Assembly: GCA_963573305.1 (NCBI GenBank)
Contig: OY754333.1
Span: forward strand, 19,899,013 to 19,963,012
From: Pyrrhosoma nymphula
Lineage: Eukaryota > Arthropoda > Insecta > Odonata > Coenagrionidae
Direction: 5' to 3'
DNA length: 64,000 nucleotides
Program-made: the position numbers and the translations under genes
Notes under the pieces: model-generated
Databases searched by the model: none
What the model saw: the letters and a program-made list of their open reading frames with translations, nothing else
Told to the model about the DNA's origin: nothing
Part shown: in pieces, positions 1-10,512 of the stretch
Position numbering within the stretch: position 1 is the first letter of the stretch
How the letters are laid out: each line of letters begins with the position of its first letter

Positions 1-505
1 TACATTTTTAAATTTTTCCGTGACAGCATCACAAAGATACCATTGGAATAAGAAGCTGTAGATCAGTCTTTACAGAGCAAGAGACTTCAGCTTATACAAA
101 AACACCAGTCCCTATGGTAATAAAAGTTGAAAAAGTTATTTTAATTCCATCAGTATGGGTGTACATAATATCTCAACATAATTTCACTCTTCAATACAAG
201 CTTTTTTTGTTAGTCTCGTTGGTGCATATCAGTGTTATCAATCATTTTACTTAAATAGTGTAACCTTAGTTCACAGTAGTAATAACCTGAGCTCACCTTA
301 TGGTTTTAGTGTTATTATAAACCCAAGTTTAATATCTACAGCGATGTCGCATTATCTTTCATGGAGGAATATAACAGCAAAAGTGATGGGGAAATGGTGG
401 CATGCCTAGTATTTTATGCCGAATTTAAGAAGTTTTAAAAATTTTTAAAAAGGCCATTCGAAACCCAATGTGGTTACTAAAATGCACATAGCATTCAATC
501 GTTAT
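1..505. other. no gene; outer part of left arm
   Basis: No coding motif and no second LTR are visible ahead of the gypsy gag, so the 5' end of that retroelement is missing or lies elsewhere. The stretch is AT-rich and matches about 56630-57133 in reverse complement. Confidence 0.6.
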
Positions 506-3130
506 AGGTCCTCAATTCACGGGGAAGGGCGTAGAGTTTGAGGAATTCAAAGAGCGGCTTCAGTTTTATTTTGAAGCTCATGATATAGGCTCCGAAAACC
601 AAAAGTGGGCGGAGTTACTTTCGTGCACTGGTGGGCAAACTTATAGCATGGTAAAGAAACTTTGTGCTCCTGGTCGTCCGGCTTCTAAGACATTCGGGGA
701 AATATTGGATGTACTATCCGAGCATTTAATTCCCTCCACTTGTTGGGGTGGAGGGCGAGAAATTCGACGCGCGAATTTAAGGGCCAAATGAGCTGGTAAG
801 TAGACTTTTAAGCAGACATGAGACAGTTGGCGAATAATTTCCGCTTCGAAAATTAAGATCAACCTCTGTTGCGACAATTCCTAAGAGGAATGAAAAATTT
901 GAACTTAAAAGAGCAACTGTTTTCCATCATGTTCTAAGATTTGTATTTAAAATTAACCGTAGAGTGCTACTGCTATGGAACAGGCCAGAGAGTGGCATCA
1001 CCCAATGGGGGATTATCATCCGAATGCTTTTTCGATATTACCGTTGAAATAAAGTTTGTAAAGGTTTTCATTTATATGTAAGGAATTGCTTAGAACCTTT
1101 AATGCCTAATTGCCAAATAACTATTCATTAAAAGTTGCAATGTTTTCAGATTCCGCAAAATACCCCCTGACGTAATTTCATCCTTCGATCAAAGGCCCGT
1201 GGTTCAATTCCCGGTGAAGACTGATATTTTTTCAAGGCATTTTCTATATTTTTATACTGTTCTATTTCGGGCAGAAGTGGACGTCTTTACAAAAGCCTTT
1301 TTGAGGCATCTTTAAGAATGGATCGGTAAGAAGAGGGAAGAAGCGATGGATGAAATGACGTCACGGTCATTATGGGAAGGTCACCCTTCCATTCAAGTTT
1401 AATCTTATATCTCTGGCAATCTGAGAGATGATTTTCAATGTATAATTTGTCGTAGTCCCCTGCACGATTAAGTAAAAAGCAAAAATCTTGATACACCCAA
1501 ATTGAAAGCTAGCAATTTCGAGCACCAACGGACACGCGGCACACACCTAAACGCCATCATTGGTAGTGAAAGTGCGACTGACGGGGTGTTTAAATTCTAT
1601 CACGAGTCCCCGTTCCTCTCATGCGTCCCCCGACATCTCTGGGTGTCGTCGTTGCGGAGGGCCGCGACACCACGATTGCCCGGCGCAAACTGCTGTGCCA
1701 CTACTGCAACAATAAGGGTCATTAGGGTGAAAATGTTTCACCTAGCGCCGTCGGTTTACCCTTGGGTCTTCCACTAATCATCCACCCTCAAGGTGGAGTC
1801 AGTGGCCAGCGTAGTTAATCGCAGCGAAGAATCGGCACGGTTTGAAATCTCATCCGGGACCATCTCTACGCCTGAGTTTCAACTCCGTGGCCGGGGAGAC
1901 CCTGAGTTTTGCAGCGGTATCACAAGCCCACAAGGTATCTTCTTGGGAGGCCACCCCTGACACAATCTTAGGGTCATTGATGTTTTATACCCCCTCTGCT
2001 GTAGCACTACCCACCATCAGTGTCCGAGTTTAAGCGGAAGGTAAATAAATACCTTTCGGGCCCTCGGGTGGTAGGACCCCCAGTGCTGTGGCCAAAAGTT
2101 TTATAGCTACTCAAGCGATAGTAAAAACTAGGGCTGTGGCTCGCAGCTATGCTTGGTGGCCATGAATAGACTGATATAAGAGGCCATGACTAGACAATGT
2201 AACGTTTTTGCTCTCTCAAAATAATCCTAAGAACGGAAGTCATTTCGTGGAGTAGGTCAGAAAAGCCGTGGTACAGGCTTCACTAGGATTTTTCAGATCC
2301 CTTTAAGGAACATTCTTTTTTGGGGTGTGTTGATATGATGTCTAAACGGGTGGAAGTCTCTTTTACTGATGGCTACTTTTCGTATTCTATTTGCATTTCA
2401 AGCCTTTGTAAGTGATTTGCCACTCGTGGGTTTCCAGAATTGATAGTCACGGACGATGATCCTGCTTTTCTTGAACAGGAGTTGAAGGATTTCTTGGGGA
2501 AAAATGGCATTGAGCACCATCTCATCCCCCCATTTCCATCCACCTTCCAACGGGTCAACTGAGCGTGCGGTTCAAATGATATAGAGGGTTTTAGGGAAAA
2601 TCCCTGGAAGTGAGTGGGTTAGAGAGCTCCCCAGCATACTTCTAAGCTTAAGGACCACTCGCTTCCATGGGTCGATATTGGAAAAATTTAATCCCGCTTT
2701 TTCAAATGGTGGTAATTTGTCCAAACTGACCACTCCCAATCTAAATTTCTCGATAGGAGACGTAGTTTATTACAGGGATTTTAAAGAGGGGGGAAGCCTT
2801 CTTGGAACCCAGGGGTCATAGTAGAGTTTGAGGAACCTAGAGTCGTACAAATCTTGGGCGAGAGTAGTGATAGTGGAAATATTGATCATATTATGAAATG
2901 GAGGGAGAATTCCAAATGTAACACTGGTAACACTATCAATCTTTTTTCCAGTGAGGAAAATGATTAAGGGCAATCAGAACGCCCTCTTGACTGCTCCACA
3001 AGTTATGGGATCTGAAGCTCGAGACGCACCTTCAGCTCAAGGTGACCCTGTGGAGGAAAGAACAAGGCAGGGTCGAAGGACCTCCAGCCGCAAGGGCACC
3101 ACAGCCAGAACTTGCGGCCAAGGAGGAATG
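506..3130 (+). pseudogene. Ty3/gypsy retrotransposon relic, gag and integrase, RT deleted (left copy)
   Basis: Broken coding sequence read through several frames. Positions 506-935 give a gag-like stretch (FEEFKERLQFYFEAHD, then RGMKNFNLKEQLFS). Positions 1696-1737 give a CCHC zinc knuckle (CHYCNNKGH), with the codon after the histidine now a stop and the last cysteine replaced by valine. A region near 1980-2040 may be the start of the protease. The integrase zinc-binding segment follows directly at about 2110-2240 (AVARSYAWWP, then CNVCALSQ in the right copy), then a catalytic-core stretch (ELIVTDDDPAFLEQELKDFL, 2430-2550) and ERAVQMI. Reverse transcriptase and RNase H, normally between protease and integrase, are absent. 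Stops and frameshifts are frequent. Gypsy-type assignment rests on gag style and integrase motifs. Confidence 0.85.
1155..1240 (+). repeat. tRNA-derived SINE-like insertion inside gypsy gag
   Basis: Contains a RNA polymerase III B-box-like sequence, GTGGTTCAATTCCCGG, in a short segment that interrupts the gag reading. The same insertion is present in the right arm (about 55885-55970, reverse strand), so it predates the duplication. A convincing A box was not found, so this may be only a SINE fragment or chance resemblance. Confidence 0.4.
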
Positions 3131-3188
3131 TGAAACCACCTCCACGCTTGAATAGCTACAAAAAAGCATGTAGTAAATTAAAAGGGGT

Positions 3189-3451
3189 TGTTGAATACCT
3201 ATTTGTGTATCTTTATCTTTGCTGTTTATAGTCTGAATATGTAACTTTCTACCTTCTGCTTAAGCTATGTTGTGCATTTCGTTATTAATTTGTTTTGAGG
3301 TACGGCCATGTTGTGTGTACGGCCATGTAGCCTCTCTCTCCCGTTGGTCGTCATGGTGTAAAGACGTGTGGACAGGCAGCTCCTGTCAAATAAACCTTTT
3401 AGCAAATTAACCAGTTAATTAATCCGAGATCCCTCAAAAAAGAAGCCAACA
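3189..3451 (+). repeat. 3' LTR of the gypsy relic (left copy)
   Basis: The segment begins TGTTG and ends CAACA, the expected inverted LTR ends. It is preceded by a purine-rich stretch (AAATTAAAAGGGGT) suitable as polypurine tract. It carries a polyadenylation-like AATAAA near 3390. The length of 263 bp matches the 256-bp counterpart at 53679-53934. No partner 5' LTR was found in the arm. Confidence 0.75.
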
Positions 3452-3566
3452 GTTTGCTACCTTTTGATAAAGTGTGTCATCCACTCTTATGTTTGGTTTC
3501 CCATCCGTAGAGCGGGAGCATTGCCCTCATATTAGCTCTATTGTCTTTCAATTTTTTCTATTTCAG

Positions 3567-3729
3567 AGGAAACAACTTAAGAGAAGCTTGACTAAGGACC
3601 TCTCTGAAAGCATAAATTCAACACTCGGAGGACATTTTAACATTCTCTAGCGGAAAATACAAAATTGGTTTGGCCATAATGGCAAGATAACCTTAAGAGA
3701 TGCTGTAGTGTTAGTAGAAATCTTATATG
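3567..3729 (+). pseudogene. broken exon-like segment (left copy)
   Basis: Counterpart of the open exon-like segment at 53387-53552. A pyrimidine-rich acceptor-like sequence (TTTTTTCTATTTCAG) precedes it and a donor-like GTAGGT follows. The reading frame is disrupted here by small indels and stops, while the right-arm copy is open throughout. No family was recognised. It could be a relic of a host gene or of an unrecognised element. Confidence 0.25.
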
Positions 3730-5794
3730 GTAGGTACATGGTTCTGCTTGTTGAATTTATTAAGCCGTAGCTATGCTTTTAGATGCTTACCTGAACTTCT
3801 TGAACTAATGTAAAGTATTTTTAAAGGCATTATTCAAGATAACATGCAGTTAAAGGGAACGGCAGGAGAGATATAGAATCAGTGATTCAAGACTACCTCA
3901 AGCCTGCCAAAAAAGAGTAAGTTGATAGCTCACAAAAAATGTTAAATTTGGCAAAGGGAGTGAAGAAAATGTGATGCACATGGATGTATCACAGCAACAA
4001 AACTTTGATTATAAACTCCTAGATTCTTTACAACATTCTGTTTCTCTTATCTTAAGTAACAAAGTTCCAAATAGTTAAGTACTACCTCATTTTCTTTCTC
4101 GGTTATATATTATTCCTAGCCCACACCCTCGCACTTATTTTCCATCCCTGTTTGATCACTATTTGATTTTGCCTGCACTAGACTCTCCCCTAGCCACCTC
4201 CTCTCCACTAGCCGCACAAAATTTTCGGTAGTCAACAAAACGTCCTATCCAGTCACACTTTTAGATATTCTGTATTTCTTAGTTTTTGCACATTATGACC
4301 TCGAAAGTACATAAATATTGGTCGCGGCAAAACCTTACAGGATACCGAGAGCGTACCATAATATGTTCGTTCTCGGTGTCATTCGCATTCACATCAAAGG
4401 GTTGAAAGGTCCGAAGACTCCTCCAGGAAGAGAGGTGAAACTTTGAGAATAAGCAACCAAATGCGATGGATCACAAGTGTAATAATAAGCAAATTATTTA
4501 AAATCGAGGAAACATGAAGAATATTCACCTCTTGTTCATACTCGTCATTCCCATCTTCTTTCCATTGGTTACTTGCAGGAGAATGTTTCTGAACGAAATG
4601 ATTTTGCCATTATTTAATAGACTAGTACCTATTCTATACCTCGCCTCTTCTATAATTGCATCCGTGTAGTTACACAGTTACTCAAATTTGACTCTATAGT
4701 CTCTCCCACTATAAATTACTCTTTAACTTTCACTTCATTACTCTCTGCTGTCCTTCCATCTCACTTCATGTAACCTCAACACATTTAAGTTCCCTTTTCC
4801 ATCTTTTATGCTTTCTTCCCAGTTCTTATGATCACCCTAATATTCCACATTCATATTTTAACCCTTTTTTCTCTATTGTTCTTTTCCGTTGTCATTGCCC
4901 TTGTATCAGTTGTTGCGCAAGGATTTTGAGTGATAACAACCAAGGAGTAATTGCTTCCCCCTTCGCCGGGCGCCATCGAATCCTTTGATATAGATAGTTT
5001 GTTAGATCGAGATCGGCCTTTCCAAACACTAGTTTTAACATGATATTATCATGTGGACTACCTTTCGTCTGGTTCCTAACCTTTGATCTATCTGCTACGG
5101 GTGGGCCTACCAGGAGTAATATTTACAGTCCTCCCAATGCTAGGTCTAGGGGTCACTGGAATGCCCATCCATCACGTCTAGGATGCAGGCCATGAGGAAG
5201 GTTTTCATTAAAGAATTTTCTTTTAACTTTTTTTAAATTTAAAAAAATGATTTGATACTCGTAAATCACACACATGCTTGATTAAATCAAATTATTAATT
5301 GACATTTTAAAAAGTTTTTAATTAGAGTTTCTTGATTCGCATCAGTTGTCTATTAGTGATTTGTGAATAAAATAAACTGAATTTTATTAATTAACATTCT
5401 AGGACAAACCATAGAAGTACGTCCCTAACACAAAGGCACAATGAAACACTCGCTGTTTGCCAATAGGTTGAAAGTCCATTCTGCGAAAGTCATGCTTGTT
5501 TAACATGGGTTTTCGATTCTGGGTTTTTTTGTCCTTTCATAAACACTTGTTATTTTCAGGTTTAACCTTCTATGTACCCTTTCTTCCATTGATTTTGTTC
5601 TGGGTTTAAAGGAAAATAAAGATGTCTTAACTTGGTCAGTATTCTTCTATTATTTTAAGATTTGTACAGTGCTTTTACTCCCAGTTGTTCATTCATCACA
5701 CAAACAGTAAGAGCATGTGATGGTTAACTCTGTCATCGTACTTCGCACTGTGCATCCAGATATTTTAGCTGTGGGGAAACCATTGTATAGCCTA
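3730..5794. other. no gene seen; unclassified arm sequence
   Basis: AT-rich, many stops in all frames. A short hairpin lies near 4348-4380 (ACCGAGAGCG against CGTTCTCGGT). Positions 4420-4540 belong to a dispersed repeat with another copy at 18286-18400. The counterpart in the right arm is about 51330-53386. Confidence 0.6.
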
Positions 5795-6180
5795 CTTAAT
5801 TATAACATTTACCACTGCATGTGGCCGACTCTACGAAAGGAGGATGAGAGTAGTCTGCAGACATTCGAGATGTGGGTGTGGATGAAGACGAAGAAGGTAA
5901 GGTGACGAGGATGGTGGATATAGAGGAAGACTTAAAGAAGTGTGTTATGGATGTTGAAGAAAGGAAACTTCTGGAGGGGACTAGGGAGAGGCGAAGTTGT
6001 TAGTGGGAAGAGGCTGTGATAATAGAAAGGATGTTGGGTAAGCATGGAAGGGGAAGAAAGCAAATAGTTTCCATGGGAGGGATGAAGGGTAAGATGTATT
6101 CGGAGATAAAGAAAAAAAATCGTGTTGATAGATAGGGCCCTGCAAATGGGAAAAAATGAAGGATTTTGACTCACTTTAAC
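5795..6180 (+). pseudogene. RTE-like LINE, C-terminal tail of ORF2 (left copy)
   Basis: Translation gives LRKEDESSLQTFEMWVW, the region after the polymerase domain that I know from RTE-like arthropod LINEs (usual form RKEDxxxLxAFEMWVWRRM). It continues across frameshifts through a segment rich in E, R and K to GKHGRGRKQIVSMG. The upstream polymerase core is missing here. Copies of the same protein region occur at 42000-42715, 50940-51330 and 63585-63950. Non-functional: truncated and frameshifted. Confidence 0.75.
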
Positions 6181-6549
6181 CTACCTTATCCGATAGATAA
6201 CAATATAATCATTTTGGTGTTTGTTTCTCGCAATAGTTTTTAATGTGTTGATTGTTATTTCAGTTACTTGATGTTCTCCGGAAATCAAGTTCAATACTTA
6301 AGTAATATTATGTTCATACTTTCACAGAATAACTGACAGATGTAGCCTCAAGTAAAATTCACTAACAGGTCACTACTAAAATTCCTTACTATAAGGATTG
6401 ACACCTTTTCTAGGTGTATTAAGGTTCAGCTTTTGAGTTAACTTCTGTCAGAATGCAGACTTGCCCAATTTTTTTGAGTTATTTTTGTGAAAAATATTTT
6501 TTTATAGTAAAAAAATTTATGAAATATATTTCATATCATTCATTAAAAT

Positions 6550-7394
6550 ATTTGTTGAATGTAGATTCAGATTTTATCTCCTGCTTACACACGGAGATAG
6601 TTCTGAAATAATTTCTTGGTTATGTTCCCAACTCGAAGTGAATAAATGGTATTTCGGTAAAAAAAATGCTGGAATTTTCGTTGAGCAAAAGATGATTATA
6701 GATAACGGTAAACTTATTTGTGAAAGTATATATTTTGGGTTCTGAAAATGGAAAGCCTGGCAACTGGAGCAAAATTTTGTCCGTCAATCTTCGTGTTTTA
6801 GGTGGAAATATGAAAGGCTTTGAAGTCTTGTATGGAGAATAACAAAGCGAATATCAAATTATAATAAAGCATGGTTAAATGGAAGAGGAATGGTATCATC
6901 GCCATGCAAAATATTACTATTACATCAATTCAGCAGTGACATCCGTGATGATCACAATGTGTGAGAGATTTATTTTACAAAAAAATTGTAAATGATTTAA
7001 ATTATTTCGTGAATGTGTATTAATTTTGTACTGTTGAAGAGAATAAAAGTAGTAAACGAAAAAAAATATGGAAAATTGCTTTTCATTCATGGGAAAGTTG
7101 TATTCATCAAGTCAAAAAATATTGATCTTCAGTTGTTGCTGGATCTTGGGATGTTAAGGTAATGGGAAAATTGCGCATTTGATTCAGGATTGAGGTTACC
7201 TAAACTACCGCTATTAGTGTTTCCTTATTGAAATATTGAAACCCAATTATTTATACGTTTAGCCATTTAATTTACTGCCAGCTTCGAAAGATACATTAAA
7301 AATAAGTTATTTCATAACGATATTCATTAGTTTTTCGCGCTATTACTATTGAATAAAACGTAGTCTTCAGAAACTTTGTGGTATTCCATCACAA
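6550..7394. other. no gene seen; AT-rich spacer
   Basis: Starts at the inner edge of the left arm. Very AT-rich, no open frame of note, no recognised repeat. Confidence 0.6.
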
Positions 7395-7448
7395 CAATTT
7401 ATTACAGCGAGGAAACTTTTACAAACCACATAACAATAACTCAACCAC

Positions 7449-7483
7449 GACCCGGGTTTCAACGGCTAAGCGTCATCATCAGG
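7449..7483 (-). ncRNA. hammerhead-ribozyme-like core
   Basis: On the minus strand: CTGATGA, one extra T, GACG, loop, CGTT, GAAAC, then a minimal stem III from the self-complementary ACCCGGGT, ending in GTC as the would-be cleavage triplet. Stem II is short and includes a G-U pair. The extra U between the core and stem II departs from the canonical hammerhead, so activity is uncertain. The following GTGGT could pair with the ATCAC that precedes the right-arm core, but inside this palindrome the partner strand is ambiguous. Confidence 0.4.
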
Positions 7484-7505
7484 TGTCATCGTCAAGCGTC
7501 ATCAC

Positions 7506-7540
7506 CTGATGATGACGCTTAGCCGTTTAAACCCGGGTCG
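7506..7540 (+). ncRNA. degraded hammerhead-like core
   Basis: Mirror copy of 7449-7483. CTGATGA and CCCGGGTC are kept, but the GAAA box reads TAAA (CCGTTTAAACCC), removing an essential hammerhead base. A preceding ATCAC can pair with GTGGT after GTC as stem I. Expected to be inactive. Confidence 0.35.
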
Positions 7541-7593
7541 TGGTTGAGTTATTGTTTTGTGGTTTGTAAAAGTTTCCTCGCTGTAATAAATTG

Positions 7594-7854
7594 CTATTAC
7601 TATTGGACGAAAATTCAAGTCAAGGGGTTACTTCGTTCGACAAGTTGAAATTCCCGCATTTTGAGCCTCCGTGAACCTGACTTCTATCGCCTTTGAGGTT
7701 AGCAGAGTCATCTATATGGAAAACGAGATAACTTTTAATTGGGGATGTGGACGACACAGGAGAATAGTAAAGCTCTTGATAGGAAAGTACAGTCAACGTT
7801 TGATCTCGGCAAATGCCGACAATCGAGGCTTCTGATTGGTTCCCTGCATGTTCC
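7594..7854. other. no gene seen; spacer between palindromes
   Basis: No recognised motif. Positions 7774-7797 (CTTGATAGGAAAGTACAGTC) resemble the reverse complement of 8806-8831, so the fold-back element to the right may originally have extended this far, with about 57 bp inserted between on this side. Confidence 0.4.
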
Positions 7855-8802
7855 TTGCGCATCTAGCCATCGTAGGCCTTTCTTTACATGGGAGAGATAG
7901 GGACTAAACATGTTTTCACGAGATAAAAATTAATTAACTATGTTTCATCGAATTTGAGCCATGATAACTTGTGAATGATTAAATTGCCTATAATACCACA
8001 TCATTTTCATATCAAGTTAATCCTCCAAAATGCGGGAGTCCAGTATAATACGAGCCCAGCAGACGCCTCAAACGGCAGCAGACGACGTCGTCTGCAATAT
8101 AAGTGGAACGTCGCGATATTTTCCCCGCTCGTAAAGTGACTTCTCGTTGATAACTGGCGGAATGGTATTTTAATACGATCGTATTAATACGATCTACTAT
8201 CTAATTTATGTTCTGCAGTGTCATTGTCAAGTCAAGTGAGCATTTTGACAGGATTTCCACGATCAGCACTCCATGTTTAACTGAGGCACTGACCATTATG
8301 CACAATGATTAAGATTCCAGTGACAATACAAGGTTGGTCACCGTCTGCTCTCTATGGGGATTCACTTCATGGTCGAGGAATTGACTTGACGTTTTACTCC
8401 TATTGCAGAGAAATATTCTATACCTAGTCGATTTTGATACCTAATTGACAAGTAAGCTAATATTTAGGTAGTATTATAATATTTTAAAATGCCATTCCGC
8501 CAGTTATCAACGAGAAGTCAATTTACGAGCGAGGAAAATATCGCGACGTTCCACTTATATTGCAGACGACGTCGTCTGCTGCCGTTTGAGGCGTCTGCTG
8601 GGCTCGTATTATACTGGACTCCCGCATTTTGGAGGATAAACTTGATATGAAAATGATGTGGTATTATAGGCAATTTAATCATTCACAAGTTATCATGGCT
8701 CAAATTCAATGAAACATAGTTAATTAATTTTTATCTCGTGAAAACATGTTTAGTCCCTATCTCTCCCATGTAAAGAAAGGCCTACGATGGCTAGATGCGC
8801 AA
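7855..8802. mobile_element. fold-back type element with 319-bp terminal inverted repeats
   Basis: Arms 7855-8173 and 8484-8802 are equal in length and nearly identical in reverse complement, enclosing about 310 bp with no coding potential. Each arm contains a perfect 18-bp palindrome GCAGACGACGTCGTCTGC (8078-8095 and 8562-8579). Long TIRs with a non-coding middle fit a non-autonomous fold-back or Mutator-like DNA transposon. No convincing target duplication could be fixed because partial homology continues outside the arms, so family assignment is open. Confidence 0.8.
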
Positions 8803-8936
8803 AGTTGACCGTACTTTCCTATCAAGCGCTTTAGAGAATAGTGAATGCAACCGCCATCTATTGGCCAAAATAGGAACTACAGTTCTATAAGGTTCCGCCC
8901 CCCCCCCGAATTTTTATAAAAATGATATCCACAAAT

Positions 8937-9128
8937 TATTATATTGTGTTCAGAACGACGTGAGACGTCCAGAAAACCTTAAATTATTGGTCATTTTTGT
9001 AGAATGAGCGAATTTTTTCCGGCCGCCCGGGCGGCCCGCCGGAAAAAAATTTCGCTCGTTTCACAAAGAATTGTTCATAATTTATGACTTTCTGGACGTC
9101 TCACGTTGTCCTGAATATAATATAACAA
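8937..9128. mobile_element. short palindromic element (MITE-like) with GC-rich centre
   Basis: Two arms of about 85 bp mirror each other (outer parts contain GTGAGACGTCCAGAAA and TTTCTGGACGTCTCAC). They meet at a GC-rich centre, CCGGCCGCCCGGGCGGCCCG. The transcript would fold into one long hairpin. No coding sequence. Likely a non-autonomous DNA element; family not recognised. A run of ten C lies just upstream near 8888. Confidence 0.7.
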
Positions 9129-10179
9129 CATGAGGAGAAGTTTTTTCCAAAAATTACAATTTCGAAAAATATTTTGAAAAAGAAAAAAAATTTGCTGGCA
9201 AAAGGATTCGTTGTAATATGCCTTCTGTTCTTAACACCGGTTTCTGCCTCTTATCCCCTGGGCTACCCGGGTTCTTATGAAAAAGAGGGTCATAACTTTA
9301 ACTTGAATTTAAAATTCACGGACTTGGTCGTTTTTTTGAAAATTTTGTCGGTGGCCAACCCAACCACCTTCCGAGGGTGCCGAGGCAGGCCTACCTCTTG
9401 GCAATTCTACGCTCTCAGTGAGGGAGGCTCCGGACTTAGAATTATTTTTGTAGTCCGTTACATTCAACGCCAGAGAAGTTGAGATATGAACTCGGCATTT
9501 CGATGCTGACAATCCGTCAGAGGTCAGCCGAATCGAATCTGTTCCTAGTGCCGGCCAGAGACTCTAGGCTTATTTATCACTTGCCGCTTTACATTTAATT
9601 TCAAGTAGAGGCAGTCTCAATCATGGTCGTACGCAAGAGGGTTACCAAAAATAATCTTTGTCGCGCACGTAGTCTTCACATATTTTTATTTCCCTCCGCC
9701 ATTCGACTTTAATATTGCTCTTTTTAAGCAGTATCATTAGATCTGCTGCGGGAACTATATTAATTTTATGAACTTAATTCATTGAATTATCTAAAATTTT
9801 GTTATACTTTAATGCAGCGTAGTAATTTGAAACTTTTTAAATATACCATTTTTTGCAGTAAAACATTTTCCGCTTGAGATATTGCTATTTCATACAAAGA
9901 CATACTATACGGGACATTATTCCAGAGGCTCTTTGAAATTAAAATTTTAATCCTTAATCGGACATTTCCTTCCAATAGCAGATTCATTTGGCTGCCAAGA
10001 AATCACTTGAACACAAAAGCTGATTGAATGTACCAATCTATACCTGAGCGAACTTTGATTCGGAAATGGAATGCCAGCAAACTCAGTTCAAATGAAATCA
10101 AGCTATTTCTCACCCCCTTTACCATATTATTTATACACAATGGGACAAGTAATAACAGGAAAAAATACAATTTCTAGAC
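9129..10179. other. no gene supported
   Basis: An open stretch at 9174-9482 begins with a lysine-rich, then hydrophobic, segment resembling a signal peptide. It lies in low-complexity A-rich sequence next to a transposon and shows no family motif, so it is not called a gene. The rest is AT-rich and featureless. Confidence 0.5.
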
Positions 10180-10512
10180 GTGAATAATTTAACATTTATC
10201 TTTATTGATTGAAAAACCATTTATCATCAAAATACAATCCTTGGTAAAATCTTATCCATCTTGATAAATTAGCATGCCGTACGCCAGTTTTCTTCTGTGC
10301 AGGTTTACACCCATGCCGCAGGTTAGGTGGTCATTCACACCCTATGTGAACCGCGAATCTGCGAACAGCCATGGTGCACCATCAGCTCTCAGGATATGGA
10401 AGAAGCTGCCCTCAGAAAATGGTAGAAGCCAGTAACTCTCCCGCAGGCACCGAAATCACCTCCAACTTGCACCATTCTTCCTCTTTTTAAGAATTGCCGT
10501 CTGCAAGTAAGC
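10180..10512 (-). other. possible terminal exon with polyadenylation signal
   Basis: On the minus strand a strong acceptor-like sequence (TTTTTATTTCAG) ends at 10513. In one frame it is followed by AYLQTAILKKRKNGASWR and a stop. About 300 bases on, AATAAA lies at 10206-10201. The pattern fits the 3' exon of a minus-strand gene whose first exon might be at 17434. The phase from that exon would join to a different frame with an early stop, so an intermediate exon or a non-coding transcript would be needed. No protein family recognised. Confidence 0.25.

Larger units (their letters stand above)
1..6549 (+). repeat. left arm of a giant inverted repeat
   Basis: This whole segment reappears in reverse complement at 50572-57133. 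The match starts at base 1, so the arm probably continues outside the window. It stops near 6549, just after a short AT-rich palindrome (ATATATTTCATATCATTC). Sampled blocks differ by a few per cent with scattered small indels. The contents are collinear: gypsy relic, LTR, exon-like segment, RTE tail. Because both arms share the same nested insertions and deletions, I infer duplication of one already-decayed locus rather than independent insertions. An assembly artefact is possible but made less likely by the divergence between arms. Confidence 0.93.
7395..7593. repeat. near-perfect palindrome carrying two hammerhead-like cores
   Basis: Arms of 91 bp (7395-7485 and 7503-7593) flank a 17-bp loop and are almost perfect reverse complements. 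Each arm contains, reading outward from the centre, CTGATGA, a short hairpin, GAAAC or a mutated form, and CCCGGGTC. The organisation is like the palindrome at 62423-62619, with unrelated outer sequence, so a mobile family with this core is inferred. Penelope-like retroelements and retrozymes are known to carry hammerhead motifs in their terminal repeats. No coding part of such an element is present. Confidence 0.8.

Noticed and set aside
9174..9482. 102-codon open frame with a signal-peptide-like start
   Set aside because: Lies in A-rich sequence beside a transposon; no domain, no splice or polyadenylation support, and the opposite strand is also open.
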